In this document: in pieces, positions 60,350 through 64,000 of the stretch | Numbering within the stretch: the stretch's first letter is position 1 | Layout: each line of letters begins with the position of its first letter | DNA from: Combretum micranthum | Lineage: Eukaryota > Streptophyta > Magnoliopsida > Myrtales > Combretaceae | Direction: 5' to 3' | NCBI GenBank assembly: GCA_024138025.1 | Contig: JAMXBD010004255.1 | Location: 1-64,000, forward strand | Length of the DNA: 64,000 nucleotides | Made by a program: the position numbers and the translations under genes | The notes under the pieces: generated by a model | Database searches by the model: none | What the model saw: only the letters and a program-made list of their open reading frames with translations | Told to the model about the DNA's origin: nothing

Positions 60350-62006
60350 ATGTTATTCCTAAGTTTTGAAAAAATTTTAGGTCTTGGAAAGCTCGGATCA
60401 GATTTGATAAGTAGCTAAAAACCATATTTCGGAAATTGTTTTGTGAATTGTACATTGTTTCTATCAAGTATATTATATGTATATGCAATATCAACAAGTT
60501 ATTATCATGAATGTCATGTTATGAGCTATCTATATGTATGTTCTTGATTATTTTCGGTTAAAGTAATTTTTAGAAAACTTTTACTTTGCAAAAATTTCAA
60601 AAATACTTGACTTAGAAAAACTGGTTTTGTTTCTTGCTAAATCACCCTTGTTTTTATCAAAGTAAAGCCTTGATGACCTACATGCCTAATACCTTTATTA
60701 TTTTAGTAAATTTCTTCATTTAGGAGTGGAAAAATAGATGTTTAAATAGGGGTTTTGCCTAATTACGAATTTTACAAAAAATATAAGGAATGAAAATAAT
60801 GCTGGATTTATGTTTTGAAACCCTTCCTTTGTTTTAGGATTATACTTTGATAAAATACATTTATTCTTGTCAAAACTAAGTCCTTACTACATCTATTCTC
60901 TAAAACTTCTATTTTTCTATTAAAATCCTTATTTTGGAATTTGGAAATAGGTGTTTAAGTGGGGGTTATTTCTAAATCCGAATTTTGTAATTTGTTTTTG
61001 ATATTGTTTCTTGTGTAAAACTTATTTAATGTCTCTAAAATTAAGTCCTAATCAAACCTATTCCTTAAGGCCTTCTTTTACTTAATAAAACTCTTGTTTT
61101 GAGATTGGAAAATAGGTATTTATTTAGCAACTCACCCTAGTTACGAATTTTAAGTTCTTGTTGGGGTTGAAACAAGTTCTAACTTAACTTTTGTAACATT
61201 TTTCTTATTTTGAAAATATTTCTTAGCAAAACTAAGTTTAATTTATCAAAATCATTCATGTATGATACCTATCCTATAAGCTCTTCATTTTTAATATAAA
61301 ATCTTCACTTTGGAGTTGGAAAAGAGGTTTTCAATATAGGTGTCTTTTTCCATCCGAATTTCCAAAAATTATTTTTGTTGAAACTAAAATAGATCTTGAA
61401 GTTTTTGGTATATTCTCATTATTATCATACTACTACAAGTCTTTATTCACATAAAAAAAAGTTTTCATGGCATTTATGTACTCAAATCAAATAGATCTAT
61501 GTTACCATTCATGTTATGTATGTAAATGCAAGATAGATATTATGAAGATGAGGTTAATAAAAGAATATATGCACAAAATATTAATATGAACAATATATAA
61601 CAATAATATAGCAAAACATAGTAAAACAACTTAAATATAAAGATCCCAGCATTGTGATGGCAAGAATATCATGCTTAAGTGTTTCCATATCCCTAGCATA
61701 AAGCTCATGGTGATTTTGGTGGAACCACACATGTATGATCTTACCATTACATGTTTTATTTATGGCAGGGTCAGGATCAATTACCTATTTAGTGTTTTGG
61801 AACAAGAAAGCTTGAAGAAAAGTGTGTGCGTGTTGGTTGGGGGGTGGAGGGTGGTGTGAAGGAGAGAGGAGTGTGGGGAGGAGGGAGGAGGAGGAGGAGG
61901 GGTGTTCACAGCATAGAGAGGAAGAGAGGGGAGAGAAAAAAATTTCAAAATTTTGCTTTTGTGAAGAAAGAAAGAAAGAAAAGTGAAAGTGTAAAGGTAT
62001 AAAGGT

Positions 62007-62018
62007 GTTTTATATAGG
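62007..62018 (-). promoter_or_regulatory. TATA-like box of the truncated LTR
   Basis: Minus-strand CCTATATAAAAC followed by pyrimidine-rich sequence, in the same relative place as in the sister LTRs. Confidence 0.45.
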
Positions 62019-62667
62019 AACATGGATTAGGGTCTTGTGTAGTTAAATAAAAGAAAAAAATGGAGTGTGTATAAGGGAAGGGGGGAGAGAGAGAGATATG
62101 TGTTGTGTTTTGTGTAATTTTTCAAATTTAATTAATAAAAATGTATTGGAAAAGTAAATTGTAAGGAATATGATGTAAGGTTGTAAGGATGTAAAAATAG
62201 GGTATGGTGGTTGTACTTGATAAATAGTGTTATTAGAAATAAAAAATATATTAGATAATTAAATTACCAGTAGTAATTAAAATACAAAAAAAAGCTATAA
62301 TTGTAATTTTTATAAACCAAAAATTCTTGTAATTATTTTTTAATTCCTTATTAAATTTCGATTCTAAAAAGTCGTATAGAATATTTTTCTATTTTCGAGT
62401 CCCAGGGACCGGTTTTCGAGAACAGATCCTGATCGGGTTTGAAACGAATGAATTTCTCTGAAATCCAATCTTTTATGTTTCTTTATATTTTTTAGGTCTA
62501 TATTCTAAAGCTAACTCATTTTCATTGTCCCGGAGTTTCGTTCTCGGCATTGCTGGAATTAGGGTTCCTAAGTTCTAAACTAGTTCTAAGGTACTCTATT
62601 AGGGTTTCCGTTTTCGGTTTCTATTCCCGGAACTGAGTTCAATTTGCTAAGAAAACGGGGACTTACA

Positions 62668-64000
62668 ACGTTCATGGGCTTTGATGAAAGAGATTGATGA
62701 GACGATGGTTTGTGTCAGATTACTATAAACAGGAGTTGTTACTGGAATTACATTTCTTGAGGCAAGGCAAGCGAAGTGTGGAGGAGTATGTAAGGGAGAT
62801 TAAAATGTTGTTAGCGATGTGTGATATTCGAGAGTCTTTATATGATTCTTTAGTTAGGTTCATTAATGGGCTGAAGATAGACATTGCCAGTATGGTAGAA
62901 CTCCAGCATTATCATACCTTAGAGGATGTGATTAAGTTAGCTGGTAGGTTTGAGAGACAACAGTGCAAATGGTCTCAGAAATCATATTACCATGGTAAAT
63001 CTGATGAGGTGGAGAAGAAAGTAACTGGGAAGAAGAAGAAAAAAGGGAAAGAGGTGGAAGACAAAGCGCCTAATCAAACACAACAGAGAAGAAGCTGGGA
63101 GATCAAATGTTTCAAGTGTTTAGGACATGGCCATATCGCTTCTTAATGTCCGAATAAGAGGTTATGTTCATGGAAGGGAACAACATTGAGAGTGAGGAAG
63201 AGGGACAAAAGATCAATGAGGAAGACATACAAGAAGAGGACATGGCTAATTTACCTTTGACATTAGTTCTTGAACAGGAGCATGTGATTCCGGATCAGCA
63301 AACTAATCTGTTCTACATTTAGATCATGGTGTGGGGAAAATCTTATTTGATTGTCATTGATAGTGGTAGCTGTGCTAATGTATTTTCAGCTGGATTGGCT
63401 CCGAAATTGGGGTTACAGGTAGAGCCGCATCCAAAACCATATGTTCTTCATTGGCTTAATCATCAAGGGGTTATTCATGTGCATAAACAGGTGCATGTAC
63501 CTATTTCAATTGGTGATTATATTGATGAGTTATAGTTTGATGTAGTACCCATGGATCCTATACACTTGACTCTTGGAAGACCATAGTAGTATGATCTTTG
63601 AGCTAGACTTGATGGGTACAAGAATAAGTACACTATTTAGCACCGGGGCAAGACATACAAGCTGCTTCCTATGAGTTATGACGATGTATAATAAGCCAAG
63701 ATGATACATGCTAAGAAGATCAAAGGTATGAGAAGTTTGCTTGCATGGACTAGTAGGATGACCAATTCTAATCTAGATCCGGATGTTCAAAGATTGAAGA
63801 ACTAGGATTCATGGGCGAATCTGCTTAAACCCAGGGGTAATGATAGGAATTAAGTTGCTTTAAGGTGTGGAAAAGTGAAGCAAAAGGGGAAGACTTCAAG
63901 GATCAAACCTAAGGGTCAATGAAAGGGAATTCTGCAATATGTACATCGGTAACCTAGGCCGCGGCCTTCAGAGCTATGCTGCTGGTGTACAGTTGGCTTT
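62668..64000 (+). pseudogene. Ty3/gypsy gag-protease remnant, continuing to the right edge
   Basis: The gag open stretch at 62694-63146 has RQGKRSVEEYVREIKMLL, FINGLKIDIASMVELQHY and a CCHC knuckle (CFKCLGHGHIAS, then a stop where the last spacer residue should be, then CPNKR). WALMKEIDE lies upstream in another frame, so the true start is lost. The protease follows at about 63326-63535 with the active site VIDSGSCANVFS, then LGLQVEPHPKPYVLHWLN and the QVHVPISIGD block. DVVPMDPIHLTLGRP continues after a stop near 63533. From 63600 on only broken frames remain. No primer-binding site or leader separates it from the LTR ending at 62667. Confidence 0.8.

Larger units (their letters stand above)
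59187..62667 (-). mobile_element. LTR of the large-LTR family, 5' end missing, internally duplicated
   Basis: Ends GGGGACTTACA at 62667 like the other family members, but lacks the TGTCACG start and its first few hundred bases. The segment at about 59460-59875 is repeated in diverged form at about 59990-60410, giving two conserved blocks (59721-59819 and 60248-60349). A TATA-like CCTATATAAAAC reads on the minus strand at 62007-62018. A GGA-rich low-complexity run occupies 61840-61905; the proline-rich minus-strand frame across it is not a gene. Confidence 0.75.

Noticed and set aside
61781..62023. Proline-rich minus-strand frame
   Set aside because: It translates a GGA-rich low-complexity run inside an LTR; composition alone explains it.

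Overview
This is nuclear DNA of a flowering plant, probably a eudicot. It is strongly AT-rich, has spliced genes with GT-AG introns, and is packed with plant-type transposable elements. There is no bacterial, organellar, rRNA or tRNA gene that I can recognise, and no CRISPR array. I recognise one host gene: a receptor-like kinase with leucine-rich repeats (LRR) and a malectin domain, of the kind known in Arabidopsis as LRR subfamily VIII-2. Its recognisable exons run from 8408 to 39909 on the + strand. Its reading frame is broken in several places, and its introns have been stretched to over 31 kb by nested insertions.

Layout. 1-8100: two degenerate Ty1/copia elements on the - strand; the first is SIRE-like and runs off the left edge. 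8408-14345: seven short LRR exons of the receptor kinase; a decayed - strand Ty3/gypsy piece sits in the intron after the second LRR exon, and a hAT-like element has inserted into that piece. 14346-35424: one huge intron region holding several foldback elements, a young 5.8-kb chromovirus-type gypsy element with near-identical LTRs (16939-22775), a nest of three small TRIM-like retrotransposons split by a 4.1-kb solo LTR (25937-32595), and a second hAT-like element (33945-34660). 35425-39909: malectin, transmembrane and kinase exons, ending in a clear stop codon.

40766-49550: a solo LTR into which a second solo LTR of the same family (41916-45132) and a non-autonomous CACTA transposon (47298-49256) have inserted. 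All three have exact target-site duplications. 51653-54880: an Athila-like gypsy LTR, primer-binding site and broken gag. 55744-62667: two more LTRs of the large solo-LTR family. 62668-64000: a broken gypsy gag-protease that runs towards the right edge.

The window therefore records layered insertion: old copia and gypsy debris, then TRIMs and large LTRs, then hAT and CACTA cut-and-paste elements and one recent chromovirus. I found no new enzymatic or defence system. The best leads are the large LTR family (minus-strand promoter, pyrimidine-rich leader, and a ~100-bp block kept in six copies), the order of events in the TRIM nest given by an empty site inside the window, and the pattern of damage in the receptor kinase. 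Many frameshifts lie at or near short homopolymers, so uncorrected sequencing error must be excluded before the kinase or the chromovirus is called dead.
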